Shown: positions 42,659 through 52,183, counted from the first letter of the stretch. The stretch: 64,000 nucleotides of DNA from SXZD01 sp034680345 (GCA_034680345.1 JAXISZ010000004.1:1-64000); one strand, 5' to 3'. Notes: generated from the sequence alone by a model not told the origin. Translations and numbers: made by a program.

Positions 42659-44459
42659 AAATATAGCGATTATTGCCCACGTTGATCATGGTAAAACCAC
42701 TTTGGTGGATCAACTTTTACGACAGTCAGGCACTTTTCGTGACAACCAGCAAGTTTCAGAGCGGGTCATGGACAGCAACGACCTAGAAAAAGAGCGTGGT
42801 ATTACCATTTTGGCAAAAAATTGCGCTGTTGAATATGAGGGTACACACATTAATATTGTTGATACCCCTGGGCACGCTGATTTTGGTGGTGAGGTCGAAC
42901 GTGTACTATCGATGGTTGATGGTGTTTTGTTATTGGTTGATGCTGTTGAGGGGCCAATGCCGCAAACACGTTTTGTGACTCGTAAGGCGTTGGCATTGGG
43001 TTTAAAGCCGATTGTTGTTGTTAATAAAATTGATCGTCCTGGTGCAAGATGTGACTGGGCTATTAATCAAACATTTGATTTATTTGATAAATTAGGTGCA
43101 ACTGAAGATCAGCTGGATTTTCCGGTGGTATACGCCTCAGGTTTAAATGGTTACGCTGGTGATAACGAGCATGTCCGCGATGGTGATATGCGCCCATTGT
43201 TTGAAGCAGTGCTCAAGTATGTTCCTGTTCGTAATGATGATCCAGACGGCGCCTTGCAGTTTCAAATTACATCATTAGACTACAACAATTATGTTGGAAA
43301 AATTGGTATTGGTCGTATTAGTCGCGGTAGAGTTCGTGCTGGTCAAAGTGTTTTAGTAAAATTTGGTGCCGATGGTGAAAGTTTTAATGGAAAGATTAAT
43401 CAGGTACTTAAATTTAAAGGCTTAGAGCGAATTTTAGTTGAACAAGCGCAGGCTGGTGATATTGTTCTTATCAATGGTATTGAAGAACTTGGTATTGGTT
43501 GTACCGTGTGTGATCCCGCAACTTCAGAAGCGTTGCCTATGTTGAAAGTGGATGAGCCCACTTTAACAATGAATTTTATGGTCAACACCTCTCCATTGGC
43601 TGGTCGAGAGGGTAAATTTGTTACGAGTCGACAATTGCGTGATCGTTTAGATCGCGAGCTCAAGTCTAATGTGGCTTTGCGAGTTCGTGATACGGGGGAT
43701 GACACCGTGTTTGAGGTTTCAGGGCGAGGTGAGTTGCACTTGACCATCCTAATTGAAAACATGCGCCGTGAAGGGTATGAGTTGGCCGTCTCCCGGCCTC
43801 GGGTTGTTTTTAAAGAGGTTGATGGTGTGCGTTATGAGCCTTATGAGCTTTTGACGGTAGATGTTGAAGATGGCCATCAGGGTAGCGTTATGGAAGAGTT
43901 AGGTCGACGTAAAGGTGATTTACAAGACATGTCACCAGATGGCAAAGGGCGAACACGTTTGGAGTACCGTATTCCAGCTAGAGGGCTGATTGGTTTCCAA
44001 TCTGAGTTTATGACGCTAACACGCGGTACTGGTTTGATGAGCCATATTTTTGATGACTACGCTCCTATAAAGGAGGGCGCAGTGGCAGAAAGACGTAATG
44101 GGGTTTTAATATCTCAAGACGATGGCGATGCTGTGGCTTACGCTCTATGGAAATTGCAAGATAGAGGCCGCATGTTTGTTAGCCCAGGTGAAGCGCTCTA
44201 CGAGGGCATGATCATTGGTATTCACAGCCGTGACAACGACCTTGTTGTTAATCCAATTAAAGGTAAGCAGCTGACCAACGTTCGAGCTTCAGGAACGGAT
44301 GAGGCTGTGCGATTGGTGCCGCCAGTGCAATTGACCTTAGAGTATGCTGTTGAGTTTATTGATGATGATGAGTTGGTCGAGGTTACTCCAAAATCTATCC
44401 GTTTGCGCAAGCGTTACTTAAAAGAACATGAGCGCAAACGCGCCGGTCGCGAATCTTAA
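42645..44459 (+). CDS. typA: Ribosome-dependent GTPase TypA/BipA
   Basis: TypA is an EF-G-like GTPase that helps ribosome assembly and stress adaptation, notably in the cold. The ATG at 42645 gives 604 residues. The G motifs are AHVDHGKTTLVD, DTPGHADFGGEVER and VVNKIDRPGA, and the C-terminal RGLIGFQSEFMT and GTGLMSH are diagnostic. It begins within the end of truB, so is probably co-transcribed with the nusA-infB operon. Confidence 0.97.
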   Translation: MRALRNIAIIAHVDHGKTTLVDQLLRQSGTFRDNQQVSERVMDSNDLEKERGITILAKNCAVEYEGTHINIVDTPGHADFGGEVERVLSMVDGVLLLVDAVEGPMPQTRFVTRKALALGLKPIVVVNKIDRPGARCDWAINQTFDLFDKLGATEDQLDFPVVYASGLNGYAGDNEHVRDGDMRPLFEAVLKYVPVRNDDPDGALQFQITSLDYNNYVGKIGIGRISRGRVRAGQSVLVKFGADGESFNGKINQVLKFKGLERILVEQAQAGDIVLINGIEELGIGCTVCDPATSEALPMLKVDEPTLTMNFMVNTSPLAGREGKFVTSRQLRDRLDRELKSNVALRVRDTGDDTVFEVSGRGELHLTILIENMRREGYELAVSRPRVVFKEVDGVRYEPYELLTVDVEDGHQGSVMEELGRRKGDLQDMSPDGKGRTRLEYRIPARGLIGFQSEFMTLTRGTGLMSHIFDDYAPIKEGAVAERRNGVLISQDDGDAVAYALWKLQDRGRMFVSPGEALYEGMIIGIHSRDNDLVVNPIKGKQLTNVRASGTDEAVRLVPPVQLTLEYAVEFIDDDELVEVTPKSIRLRKRYLKEHERKRAGRES

Positions 44460-44475
44460 AAGTAGTTGGTAGGCA

Positions 44476-45450
44476 ATGAGAGAAAGTCCACGCTGGTTGT
44501 GCGTTGCGCCTATGTTAGACTGGACAGACACTTATTGCCGTACATTTCACCGAATCATAGCGCCTAACGCTTTTTTGTATACAGAAATGGTTACCACTGG
44601 AGCGTTAATTCATAGTAACCGTTCGTATTTTTTACATCACACTGACATTGAACATCCAGTGGCATTTCAGCTCGGTGGTTCAGATCCCAGCGATCTGGCG
44701 GAGTGTGCAAGATGGGTGGAAAAAGCGGGTTATGCAGAAGTTAATTTAAATTGCGGTTGTCCTTCAGAGCGTGTACAGCGCGGTGCGTTTGGTGCTTGTT
44801 TAATGAATGAACCGGGATTGGTAGCCGATTGCGTCAAGGCCATGCGCGATGCTGTGCAAATTGACGTAACAGTAAAACATCGGATTGGTTTAAATGGGGA
44901 TACCAGCGATGGTCTTTTGCATGATTTTATTGGCCTGGTGGGTTTGGCTGGTTGCAAAACGTTTATTGTTCATGCCCGTAATGCAGTTTTGCAAGGATTG
45001 TCACCCAAGGAAAATCGAGAGATTCCGCTATTGCGGTACGATGTGGTGTATCGCCTGCGTCAGTTGTTTCCTGACTATGAGTTTATTCTTAATGGTGGTA
45101 TTAATACGGAAGCCCAAGCAATAGAACATTTGCAATACGTTGATGGGGTGATGCTTGGAAGGCATGCTTGGCATCAACCTTGGAGTTTGCGATCATTTGA
45201 CGCCGTGTGTTTTAAGAAACCATTAACGGAAATCAGTCGTCATGAAGTTTTACATTTAATAAAGCCTTATGTTTTGGACTGGTTATCAAGGGGTGTACCT
45301 TTACGTGTGATTGTGAAGCCGTGGTTGGGTTTGTTTCATGGTCAAGCGCGTGGCCGATTATTTCGACAGATACTGTCAGATCCTATGGAGTTAGCCAAGA
45401 ACAATTGGGGTGTTGTTGATAGAGCTCTGTTGGCCGTTTTGCTTCAATAA
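44476..45450 (+). CDS. dusA: tRNA-dihydrouridine(20/20a) synthase DusA
   Basis: DusA is an FMN enzyme that reduces uridines in the tRNA D-loop with NADPH. The 324 residues show VAPMLDWTDTYCRTFHR, LYTEMVTTGAL, the catalytic Cys in NCGCPSERVQ (about 95), VHARNAVLQGLSPKENRE and LNGGINT. The SPKENRE phrase separates DusA from DusB/DusC. It follows typA by 16 bp. Confidence 0.95.
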   Translation: MRESPRWLCVAPMLDWTDTYCRTFHRIIAPNAFLYTEMVTTGALIHSNRSYFLHHTDIEHPVAFQLGGSDPSDLAECARWVEKAGYAEVNLNCGCPSERVQRGAFGACLMNEPGLVADCVKAMRDAVQIDVTVKHRIGLNGDTSDGLLHDFIGLVGLAGCKTFIVHARNAVLQGLSPKENREIPLLRYDVVYRLRQLFPDYEFILNGGINTEAQAIEHLQYVDGVMLGRHAWHQPWSLRSFDAVCFKKPLTEISRHEVLHLIKPYVLDWLSRGVPLRVIVKPWLGLFHGQARGRLFRQILSDPMELAKNNWGVVDRALLAVLLQ

Positions 45451-45513
45451 AACGCTCAAGATAGGTATTTATACCAATAGTATTTCTTCTAGTACCAACG
45501 TTAAGCTTTTCCT

Positions 45514-45876
45514 ATGATTAAAGGAATTACTGTTATTTTGCTTTTTCAAGGGTTGGGTGAGTTGGTGGCCCAACTCACGGCTTTTTTTGTGCCTGGTCCA
45601 GTTGTTGGTTTGATTCTTTTTTTAGCTGCGCTTTTACTAATAAAAAAATGCCCCCCTGAAGTGGAGCAGATTTCAGCGGTTTTGCTGAGCTATTTTGGTT
45701 TATTATTTGTGCCTGCGGCTGTTGGTGTTCTTTTATACGCAAGTGATGTGCTGGAGCATGCTGTTGAACTGATTGTTATTTTAGCTGTTAGCACAGCGCT
45801 AACTATTTTGGTGACGGCATTTGTTTTGCGTATTTGGTTTGTTCGAGATGCAAAAACAGAGGACAAACATGATTGA
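45514..45876 (+). CDS. lrgA: CidA/LrgA family membrane protein
   Basis: A small holin-like inner-membrane protein of 120 residues with four hydrophobic segments; VPGPVVGLILFLAALL and LLSYFGLLFVPAAVGVL are family-typical. LrgA works with LrgB; roles in murein hydrolase control or organic-acid transport have been proposed in other bacteria. It overlaps lrgB by 8 bp. A 12-nt palindrome (GGTAT-TT-ATACC) lies about 40 bp upstream. Confidence 0.9.
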   Translation: MIKGITVILLFQGLGELVAQLTAFFVPGPVVGLILFLAALLLIKKCPPEVEQISAVLLSYFGLLFVPAAVGVLLYASDVLEHAVELIVILAVSTALTILVTAFVLRIWFVRDAKTEDKHD

Positions 45877-46576
45877 TCTATATCAAATTTGGGTTTACCT
45901 CAGTGGATCGCCCTTGTTCTCATTGTTGATCACCTTATTATTTTATGAGATCAGTTTTCAGCTTTACCAATCATTTAATAAAAACCCGTGGTTAAATCCG
46001 GTTGCGCTTAGCGTTGTTTTAATTTGTTTTGTACTTTGGTTGTCAAACCTTTCGTATCAAGACTATTTTAGTGGTGCTCAGTTTGTTCATTTTTTGTTGG
46101 GAACAGCAACTGTTGCTTTGGCTTTACCCATTTTTAAAGCTTGGCAAATGTTGCGCGGTAAAATTTTTGGTTTGATTTTTGCAAGTATTTTAGGTGGTGC
46201 TGTGTCTGTTGGTACTGTGATTTTATTATCAAAGTGGTTCAATGTCCCCGAGGAGCTTGCCCAGCCTTTGTGGGTTAAGTCTGTTACAGCGCCAATAGCC
46301 ATGGGTATTGCTGAAAAAATAGGGGCAGCCCCAACATTGGCTGCTGTCTATGCGGTAATGACAGGTATATTGGGGTCGATTATGTTGCGTCCTTTGTTAT
46401 CAACTTTTCACAGTAATATGCCTTTATGGCAGCGTGGCTTCACTATGGGCGTTAGCGCTCATGGTATAGGTACTTCAACCGCGTTTACAATTAATGAAAC
46501 CATGGGTATTTTTGCAGGGATTGGCATGGTTTTGCACGGCATTATAGGGGCTTTTTTATTGCCATTTTTGTTGTAG
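45869..46576 (+). CDS. lrgB: LrgB family membrane protein
   Basis: The partner of LrgA, 235 residues from the ATG at 45869, which overlaps the lrgA stop and follows an AGAGGA ribosome-binding site. About seven membrane segments are visible. The family core SVTAPIAMGIAEKIGAAPTL and the GVSAHGIGTSTAF phrase are present. Confidence 0.92.
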   Translation: MIDLYQIWVYLSGSPLFSLLITLLFYEISFQLYQSFNKNPWLNPVALSVVLICFVLWLSNLSYQDYFSGAQFVHFLLGTATVALALPIFKAWQMLRGKIFGLIFASILGGAVSVGTVILLSKWFNVPEELAQPLWVKSVTAPIAMGIAEKIGAAPTLAAVYAVMTGILGSIMLRPLLSTFHSNMPLWQRGFTMGVSAHGIGTSTAFTINETMGIFAGIGMVLHGIIGAFLLPFLL

Positions 46577-46645
46577 TGCTTGCCTTAAAATTTCGCTAAT
46601 TTTAAATAAATAGCAGCTCAAGAAACCTTGTATATTTAAGCGCAC

Positions 46646-46669
46646 AATCTTTTTTAGATTATTTTTTTT
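46646..46669 (+). terminator. Weak terminator-like hairpin after lrgAB
   Basis: AATCT and AGATT form a 5-bp stem with a 5-nt loop, followed by ATTTTTTTT on the top strand. It overlaps the end of the leftward FAD-dehydrogenase gene. The stem is short, so the call is tentative. Confidence 0.35.
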
Positions 46670-48078
46670 GGATTCATTAAGTTCAGTGGGTCCATGCTTT
46701 GTTTAATATTCCGCATAACTTCCACTGTAGTTCTATCTGTTGTTTTATTGAAAAGTTCGCGTTTTAATAATCCAATACCATGTTCCGCCGAAATGCTTCC
46801 ATTAAAATATAAAACATCTTCATAGACAATCGAGTTAATTTCAGCTTCGTTTTTTTGCAAAAATACTTGTGGTTTTTGATCGGGCGGAGCTGAAAAGTTG
46901 TAGTGTAAATTTCCATCCCCTAAGTGACCAAATATAACAGGTTGAATATTTGGAAATTTTTGTGCGATGCGCGATAAATTTTTTTCTATAAAATTTGGGA
47001 TATTAGAAATAGGTAGGGCGATGTCGTGTTTAATATTTAGCCCAAGTTTTGCTTGGGCTGCAGAAATTAATTCTCTTAATTGCCATAAATTAGTGCGTTG
47101 CTTTTCATTTTGTGCAACCATACAGTCATTGAACTGTTTGTTTTTAAGCGATTTTTCTGCCCATTTTTCAACCAGTTGCAATAAATTGGCCTCGTTTTGA
47201 AAGTCACTTAACTCAACTAGGGCATACCCATGGGAAGTAGCGCAGGGCCGTTGTCGTTTAAATTGTTGTATCACCAATTCAAGTGCAGGATTTTCTATCC
47301 ATTCAAATGCGGTTAATTGAGCATCAAATGTTTCAAATAAACTGGTTAAACAATCACATGCTTTTTTAATGTGATCAAATGCAACCCAAAGGGTTACTCT
47401 TCGTTTTGGTAGGCTGAATAATTTTAGTGTTGCTGTTGTGATAATTCCGAGTGTTCCCTCTGCTCCCATGAATAAATGTTTTAAATCGTAACCACAATTA
47501 TTTTTTCTTAGTCCATGGAGTTGATTTAACTTATTTCCATTGGGTAGAACGGCCTCTAGGCCAAGAACTAAATCGCGTGCATTACCATATCGAAGTACAG
47601 CAGTACCTCCTGCGTTGGTTGATAAATTACCACCAATTGTACAGCTACCTTCAGATGCGAGACTCAACGGAAAATAAAGCCCAGCTTTTTCAGCACAACT
47701 TTGTACTTCTTTTAACGTATATCCGGCTGATGCGGTTAAACTGCGATTGAGTGGGTCAGCCAGCAATTGATTTCTAAGTTTTGAAAGATTAATAACAAGG
47801 GTGTGTCTACCATCGCCTTGGAGATCTGCTGCTGCACCCCCAACAAGTCCTGTATTACCACCTTGTGGAATCATTGCAATTTTATGTTCTATACAGGCTT
47901 TAACAAGTGCTACAACTGCGTCAGAGTTGCTTGGAAAAGCAACCGCTAGGGCTTGGCTATGATAGCGACCACGCCAGTCGGATAAGAAAGGTTGTGCCGC
48001 AACTCCTGTAATAAAACTAAGCGAATCATTAAAATTTTGTTGAAGTTTTATTAACCACTTTGGTAAATGGGTATTCAT
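46654..48078 (-). CDS. FAD-linked D-2-hydroxyacid dehydrogenase family protein
   Basis: A 474-residue flavoprotein of the GlcD/D-2-hydroxyglutarate dehydrogenase group. The FAD-binding-4 domain has PQGGNTGLVGGAAADL and EGSCTIGGNLSTNAGGT; the C-terminal domain has FGHLGDGNLHYNF and SAEHGIGLLKREL, where the metal/substrate residues lie. It probably oxidises a D-2-hydroxyacid and passes electrons to a carrier; the exact substrate cannot be told. The ATG at 48078 is 2 bp past the DUF2069 stop; an in-frame TTG at 48084 is the alternative. Downstream gene of wrbA-DUF2069. Confidence 0.87.
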   Translation of the reverse strand: MNTHLPKWLIKLQQNFNDSLSFITGVAAQPFLSDWRGRYHSQALAVAFPSNSDAVVALVKACIEHKIAMIPQGGNTGLVGGAAADLQGDGRHTLVINLSKLRNQLLADPLNRSLTASAGYTLKEVQSCAEKAGLYFPLSLASEGSCTIGGNLSTNAGGTAVLRYGNARDLVLGLEAVLPNGNKLNQLHGLRKNNCGYDLKHLFMGAEGTLGIITTATLKLFSLPKRRVTLWVAFDHIKKACDCLTSLFETFDAQLTAFEWIENPALELVIQQFKRQRPCATSHGYALVELSDFQNEANLLQLVEKWAEKSLKNKQFNDCMVAQNEKQRTNLWQLRELISAAQAKLGLNIKHDIALPISNIPNFIEKNLSRIAQKFPNIQPVIFGHLGDGNLHYNFSAPPDQKPQVFLQKNEAEINSIVYEDVLYFNGSISAEHGIGLLKRELFNKTTDRTTVEVMRNIKQSMDPLNLMNPKKII

Positions 48079-48080
48079 TG

Positions 48081-48464
48081 TCAATCGGTAGAAATTTGAT
48101 GTTTGCGTTTAAAAGTGTATATGTAAAAAATTACACTACAAAAAATTAATGAGCTTAAAAAAACTTCTATCCAGGCAAGAGTTCTGGAAAATGGTGTTAC
48201 ATCGCTGGTGGCTCGTACAAGCCCTTCCATGACATATAATAAAATAGCCATAGAACCCCATTGAAAACTATACAAACGTGATTTCAAGAGTCCAGATAAA
48301 AGAGCCACTAGGGGCAGGACTTTAAGCACCCACCATGAGCCTTCTGGTCTAAGTGGAGCCCATTTCAGTTCCCAGCCAAGACATAGAATAATTAAACAGG
48401 CTATGCAAACAATTGCACTTAGGCGCAGCATCTGCCGATACTGTTGGGTTTTAAGAGCATTCAT
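48081..48464 (-). CDS. DUF2069 membrane protein
   Basis: A 127-residue protein with four hydrophobic helices matching the small DUF2069 membrane family that often follows wrbA in proteobacteria. GWELKWAPLRPEGSWWVLKV and LPLVALLSGLLKSRLYSFQW are characteristic. The ATG at 48464 is preferred; one at 48500 would lie deep in wrbA. It overlaps wrbA by 14 bp. Function unknown. Confidence 0.85.
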   Translation of the reverse strand: MNALKTQQYRQMLRLSAIVCIACLIILCLGWELKWAPLRPEGSWWVLKVLPLVALLSGLLKSRLYSFQWGSMAILLYVMEGLVRATSDVTPFSRTLAWIEVFLSSLIFCSVIFYIYTFKRKHQISTD

Positions 48465-49062
48465 GGTGTTTTTTTGTAAGCGCAAGAGCTGTGAGTGCAA
48501 GCCGTCTGCCCAGTGCTTTAGCTAGGTTAACTTCATTGTTATCTAGGTGGCGAGAGTGATTGGGGCCAGCTAAATGACTGGCACCATAAGGGGTGCCGCC
48601 AGATTGTGTGTGCATTAATTCAGTTTCGCTGTACGGAATACCCAAAATAAGCATACCATGATGAAACAGTGGCAGCATCATAGACAACAAAGTACTTTCT
48701 TGGCCGCCATGTAAACTGCCTGTTGAAGTGAATACACAGGCTGGTTTACCTTGTAAGTGCCCAGATATCCAAGACGATGTGGTTGAATCTAAAAAATATT
48801 TAAGTGGAGCAGCCATATTTCCAAAGCGCGTAGGAGAACCTAAAGCCAGCCCATGACATTCTTTTAAGTCGTTAGGTTCTACAAAAGGGGGGCCATTGTT
48901 TGGTATGGGCGAATCTACAGCTTCGCACACGGTTGAAACTGGGGGTACGGTGCGTAAACGAGCATTTGCCCCCGGCACACCATTAATCCCTTCAGCGATC
49001 GCTTCTGCTAGCGCAAGACAGCCACCATGACGGCTGTAAAATAAGACAAGAATATCAATCAT
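48451..49062 (-). CDS. wrbA: NAD(P)H:quinone oxidoreductase WrbA
   Basis: WrbA is a tetrameric FMN flavodoxin-fold enzyme that reduces quinones by two electrons, avoiding semiquinone radicals. The 203 residues show the FMN phosphate loop region LFYSRHGGCLALAEAIAEG, GSPTRFGNMAAPLKYFLD, FTSTGSLHGGQESTLLSM and GGTPYGASHL. It is the first gene of the leftward wrbA-DUF2069-dehydrogenase run and diverges from hfq. Confidence 0.94.
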   Translation of the reverse strand: MIDILVLFYSRHGGCLALAEAIAEGINGVPGANARLRTVPPVSTVCEAVDSPIPNNGPPFVEPNDLKECHGLALGSPTRFGNMAAPLKYFLDSTTSSWISGHLQGKPACVFTSTGSLHGGQESTLLSMMLPLFHHGMLILGIPYSETELMHTQSGGTPYGASHLAGPNHSRHLDNNEVNLAKALGRRLALTALALTKKHHECS

Positions 49063-49404
49063 AAAAAATATTGGTAAGGCAGTGCAAACCTTATCCCCTT
49101 TGTTGCGTATCGCTTGTGATTAAGTTTGGTTTTGATGTTTAAGTTGTCGATTTTACAAGTAAACGAGACAGCAGTTGTGGTTATGGTTTTTTATTTTTTT
49201 ATACGTGGCGAATATTCAAGGGTATTTTGATTTATAAAAAGCCCCAAAATAGTTAACCATTTATAAAATATTCAAGCAAATCAACAAAAAAAATACAATC
49301 CAAATGGGTGGGGTGGTTTCCAGTGGTTCAGAGTTTAGGTACACTAGAGTTCTAGTCTCCGCTAGAATTTTACAAAACCTATACAAAGTAGCATTGGAGC
49401 TGTT
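49063..49404. promoter_or_regulatory. wrbA-hfq divergent region with an 18-bp palindrome at the hfq promoter
   Basis: 342 A+T-rich bp with no gene. For hfq, a -35-like TTTCCA (49317-49322) and -10-like TACACT (49340-49345) are spaced by 17 bp. TTCTAG-N6-CTAGAA (49350-49367) is a perfect 6-bp inverted repeat over the expected transcription start; it could be an operator or a 5'-end hairpin of the hfq mRNA. Confidence 0.4.
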
Positions 49405-49641
49405 ATGAGCAATAAAGGGCAACTTTTACAAGACCCATTTTTAAACTTACTGCGCAAAGAGCATGTGCCAGTATCCATTTATTTGGTTAACGGTATTAAA
49501 CTTCAGGGTCAAGTTGAATCGTTTGATCAGTATGTGGTTCTCTTACGTAATACAGTTACGCAAATGGTCTATAAACACGCTATTTCAACAATTGTGCCTT
49601 CGCGGGCAGTAAATTACTCTTCTGAGTCTAACGCTGAATAA
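49405..49641 (+). CDS. hfq: RNA chaperone Hfq
   Basis: Hfq is a hexameric Sm-like protein that pairs small RNAs with mRNAs. The 78 residues begin MSNKGQLLQDPFLNLLRKEH; the Sm2 motif is YKHAISTIVPSR. A GGAG lies 7 nt before the ATG. It is the first gene of hfq-hflX-hflK-hflC; der, usual upstream in this order, is not adjacent. The candidate small RNA at 9969 would be a natural client, but this is inference. Confidence 0.97.
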   Translation: MSNKGQLLQDPFLNLLRKEHVPVSIYLVNGIKLQGQVESFDQYVVLLRNTVTQMVYKHAISTIVPSRAVNYSSESNAE

Positions 49642-49751
49642 TATTTAGTAATTTTGCAATTTTCTGATTTTGAAATTATTGGTAAACGTAGCCGCGTGGC
49701 TTATAGTGGCGTGAGTTTTGGTTTTGCTGTTTGCTTGTGTGGGCGGGGTCA

Positions 49752-50837
49752 ATGACAAGGGTCGTTGTGCTGGGTGTAGACTTAGGTCAAACTGATTTTA
49801 ACCTTAGCATGCATGAACTGGTGCAACTGGCGCAAGCCAGTGGCGGTCAAGTGTTAGATGTGCTTACTTGTAAGCGCGTTAAACCAGATGCTCGCTTTTT
49901 TATAGGTTCCGGTAAAGTTTTGGAAGTGGCGCAGTTGGTTAATCAGCATGAAGCTGATTTACTCATATTTAGTCATGCCTTAGCGCCTACTCAGCAGCGT
50001 AATTTGGAAGATGCGCTTAACATTCGGGTTTTAGACCGTACGGGTTTAATCCTTGATATTTTTGCGTTGCGTGCTCAAAGTTATGAAGGAAAATTACAAG
50101 TTGAGCTTGTTCAGTTACAGCATTTGTCTACTCGTTTAATACGAGGTTCTTTATATACTGAGCGTCAGCAAGGTGGTATTGGGTTACGAGGGCCTGGAGA
50201 AAAACAACTGGAGTTGGATCGGCGTTTGATCGGCGAAAAAATTAAACAATTAAAACTTCGTTTGATAAAGTTAGGTAAGCAACGACAAACACAGCTTAGG
50301 CAGCGCGAGCGATCTGGAGCTTTCTCTGTGTCTCTGGTTGGTTATACCAACGCTGGTAAGTCCACTTTGTTTAATTTGCTAACTAAAGACAATGTGTATG
50401 TTGCTGATCAATTATTTGCAACGTTAGATACGACCAGTCGTCGTGTTTTTTTTAAACCCGAGGCTCAAATTGTATTGTCAGATACCGTGGGTTTTATCAG
50501 TCATTTACCCCACGGGTTGGTTGCGGCTTTTAAATCGACCTTAGAGCATACTGCACAAGCAGATTTATTGTTGCATGTGGTGGATGCCTCCAGTGATTGG
50601 CATCTTGTGCATTTTGAAGAAGTCAATCGGGTTTTAACTGAGATTGGTGCGCAGAATGTTCCTCAGTGTGTTGTGTGGAATAAAATTGACCGTACTCAAC
50701 GAGAACCTGAAGCCTTAAAAAATGAATGTGGTACTATGAGAAGCGTTGCTATAAGCGCACGTTATGGTTTAGGTTTAGATATGCTGAGGGCCATGCTCTC
50801 AGAACTTGCATCTCAACATCAACAAAGACTGCTATGA
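49752..50837 (+). CDS. hflX: Ribosome-associated GTPase HflX
   Basis: HflX splits stalled 70S ribosomes after heat or antibiotic stress. The ATG at 49752, after a GGGG, gives 361 residues. The N-terminal domain ends with the glycine-rich RQQGGIGLRGPGEKQLELDR; the G domain has GYTNAGKSTLFN, DTVGFI and NKID. It follows hfq after 110 bp and overlaps hflK by ATGA. Confidence 0.96.
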   Translation: MTRVVVLGVDLGQTDFNLSMHELVQLAQASGGQVLDVLTCKRVKPDARFFIGSGKVLEVAQLVNQHEADLLIFSHALAPTQQRNLEDALNIRVLDRTGLILDIFALRAQSYEGKLQVELVQLQHLSTRLIRGSLYTERQQGGIGLRGPGEKQLELDRRLIGEKIKQLKLRLIKLGKQRQTQLRQRERSGAFSVSLVGYTNAGKSTLFNLLTKDNVYVADQLFATLDTTSRRVFFKPEAQIVLSDTVGFISHLPHGLVAAFKSTLEHTAQADLLLHVVDASSDWHLVHFEEVNRVLTEIGAQNVPQCVVWNKIDRTQREPEALKNECGTMRSVAISARYGLGLDMLRAMLSELASQHQQRLL

Positions 50838-52183
50838 AATTTTTTAAAAATCGACCGATTTTTGTTAATGAGGATTCTGGCTGGGGACGCAGTGGTGGCC
50901 AATCGCCTTCGGAAAGTGGTCCTGACAACACTCCAAATAAGCCCGATAATAACCAGCAATCGCCACGTAATAATCCCCCTGACCTAGAAGAGTTATGGCA
51001 GGGTTTTAACCGGCGTTTGAGCCGCTTATTATCTGGTCGGGCTAATGGGGGGCACAATGGGCGTGATAGAAATCCTAAAAATGACTCGCCCAATTTGGGT
51101 TCTGCCCCGGTAGGTGCAGGTTTGGGGGGGGGGGCTATTTTATTTCTTTTGGTGTGGCTGGGCAGTGGTTTTTTTATTGTTCAAGAGGGCCAGGTTGGTG
51201 TGGTTTTGCAGTTCGGAAAGTATTCTGCAACAGCCAGTCCTGGCTTCCAGTGGCGGCCACCCTACCCAATTGCTTCACATGAAATTGTTAATTTGTCTCA
51301 AATTCGTACGGTTGAAGTGGGTTATCGAAACAATGTTAAAACCAAAGTTTTGTCAGAATCTTTGATGTTAACCGATGACGAAAATATTATTGATTTGCAA
51401 TTTGCTGTGCAGTACAAGCTTAAAGACGCTTCGGCTTACTTATTTAATAATCGTTCACCTGAAGACAATGTTTTGCAAGCAGCAGAAACTGCAATACGTG
51501 AAGTGGTTGGTCGCAGTAAAATGGACTTTGTATTGTATGAGGGCCGCGAACAGGTCGGTATTGACGTTGCTTCAACCATTCAAAAAATACTCGATCGTTA
51601 TCAAACAGGCATTTTGGTTTCTAGTGTGTCGGTGCAAAATGCCCAGCCGCCAGAACAAGTTCAAGCCGCATTTGATGATGCTGTTAAAGCTGCTCAAGAC
51701 CGTGAGCGTTTAAAAAGTGAGGGTGAAGCTTATGCCAACGAGGTGGTGCCTAAGGCAAAAGGTGCTGCTGCTCGTTTGGTAGAAGAAGCCAATGGTTACA
51801 AGCAGCGGGTTATTTTACAAGCCGAAGGAGATGCTGCCCGTTTTCGTTCTGTATTGGCTGAGTACTCCAAGGCTCCTGCAGTCACTCGTGACAGGCTTTA
51901 TATTGAAACAATGCAGCAGGTATTGTCTAATGTAACCAAAGTCATGACTGATTCTAAGCAAAGTAATCAACTTTTATACTTGCCACTGGACAAATTGTTA
52001 AATCAAACAACCCAGGGTTCAGATCTACCAGCTAAATTGGCAAATACGCCAACAATAAATCAGGGGGGAGGCGTTGCAGCCCCTGCAGTTGTAGATTCGT
52101 TGGTGCCTGTTGAAAATTTAAAAGGGCGACCTTCAGATAATCGCAACGATAATTTACGTAACCGCGATAGAGGTGGACGATGA
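50834..52183 (+). CDS. hflK: FtsH protease modulator subunit HflK
   Basis: HflK and HflC form the membrane SPFH complex that encloses and restrains the FtsH protease. The ATG at 50834 (ATGA overlap with hflX) gives 449 residues. A disordered Gly/Asn/Pro-rich N-terminus (about 1-90) is followed by one membrane helix (about 100-120) and the SPFH/band-7 domain in the periplasm, then a long helical region and a Gly/Asn tail. An 11-G run (51124-51134) codes for Gly residues just before the membrane helix and could be slippage-prone. Confidence 0.95.
   Translation: MKFFKNRPIFVNEDSGWGRSGGQSPSESGPDNTPNKPDNNQQSPRNNPPDLEELWQGFNRRLSRLLSGRANGGHNGRDRNPKNDSPNLGSAPVGAGLGGGAILFLLVWLGSGFFIVQEGQVGVVLQFGKYSATASPGFQWRPPYPIASHEIVNLSQIRTVEVGYRNNVKTKVLSESLMLTDDENIIDLQFAVQYKLKDASAYLFNNRSPEDNVLQAAETAIREVVGRSKMDFVLYEGREQVGIDVASTIQKILDRYQTGILVSSVSVQNAQPPEQVQAAFDDAVKAAQDRERLKSEGEAYANEVVPKAKGAAARLVEEANGYKQRVILQAEGDAARFRSVLAEYSKAPAVTRDRLYIETMQQVLSNVTKVMTDSKQSNQLLYLPLDKLLNQTTQGSDLPAKLANTPTINQGGGVAAPAVVDSLVPVENLKGRPSDNRNDNLRNRDRGGR
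51124..51134 (+). repeat. Homopolymer of 11 G inside hflK
   Basis: Eleven consecutive G bases near codons 97-101 of hflK encode part of a glycine stretch ahead of the membrane helix. In an A+T-rich genome such a run is striking. A change of one base would truncate HflK early and could uncouple hflC translation. Confidence 0.9.
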
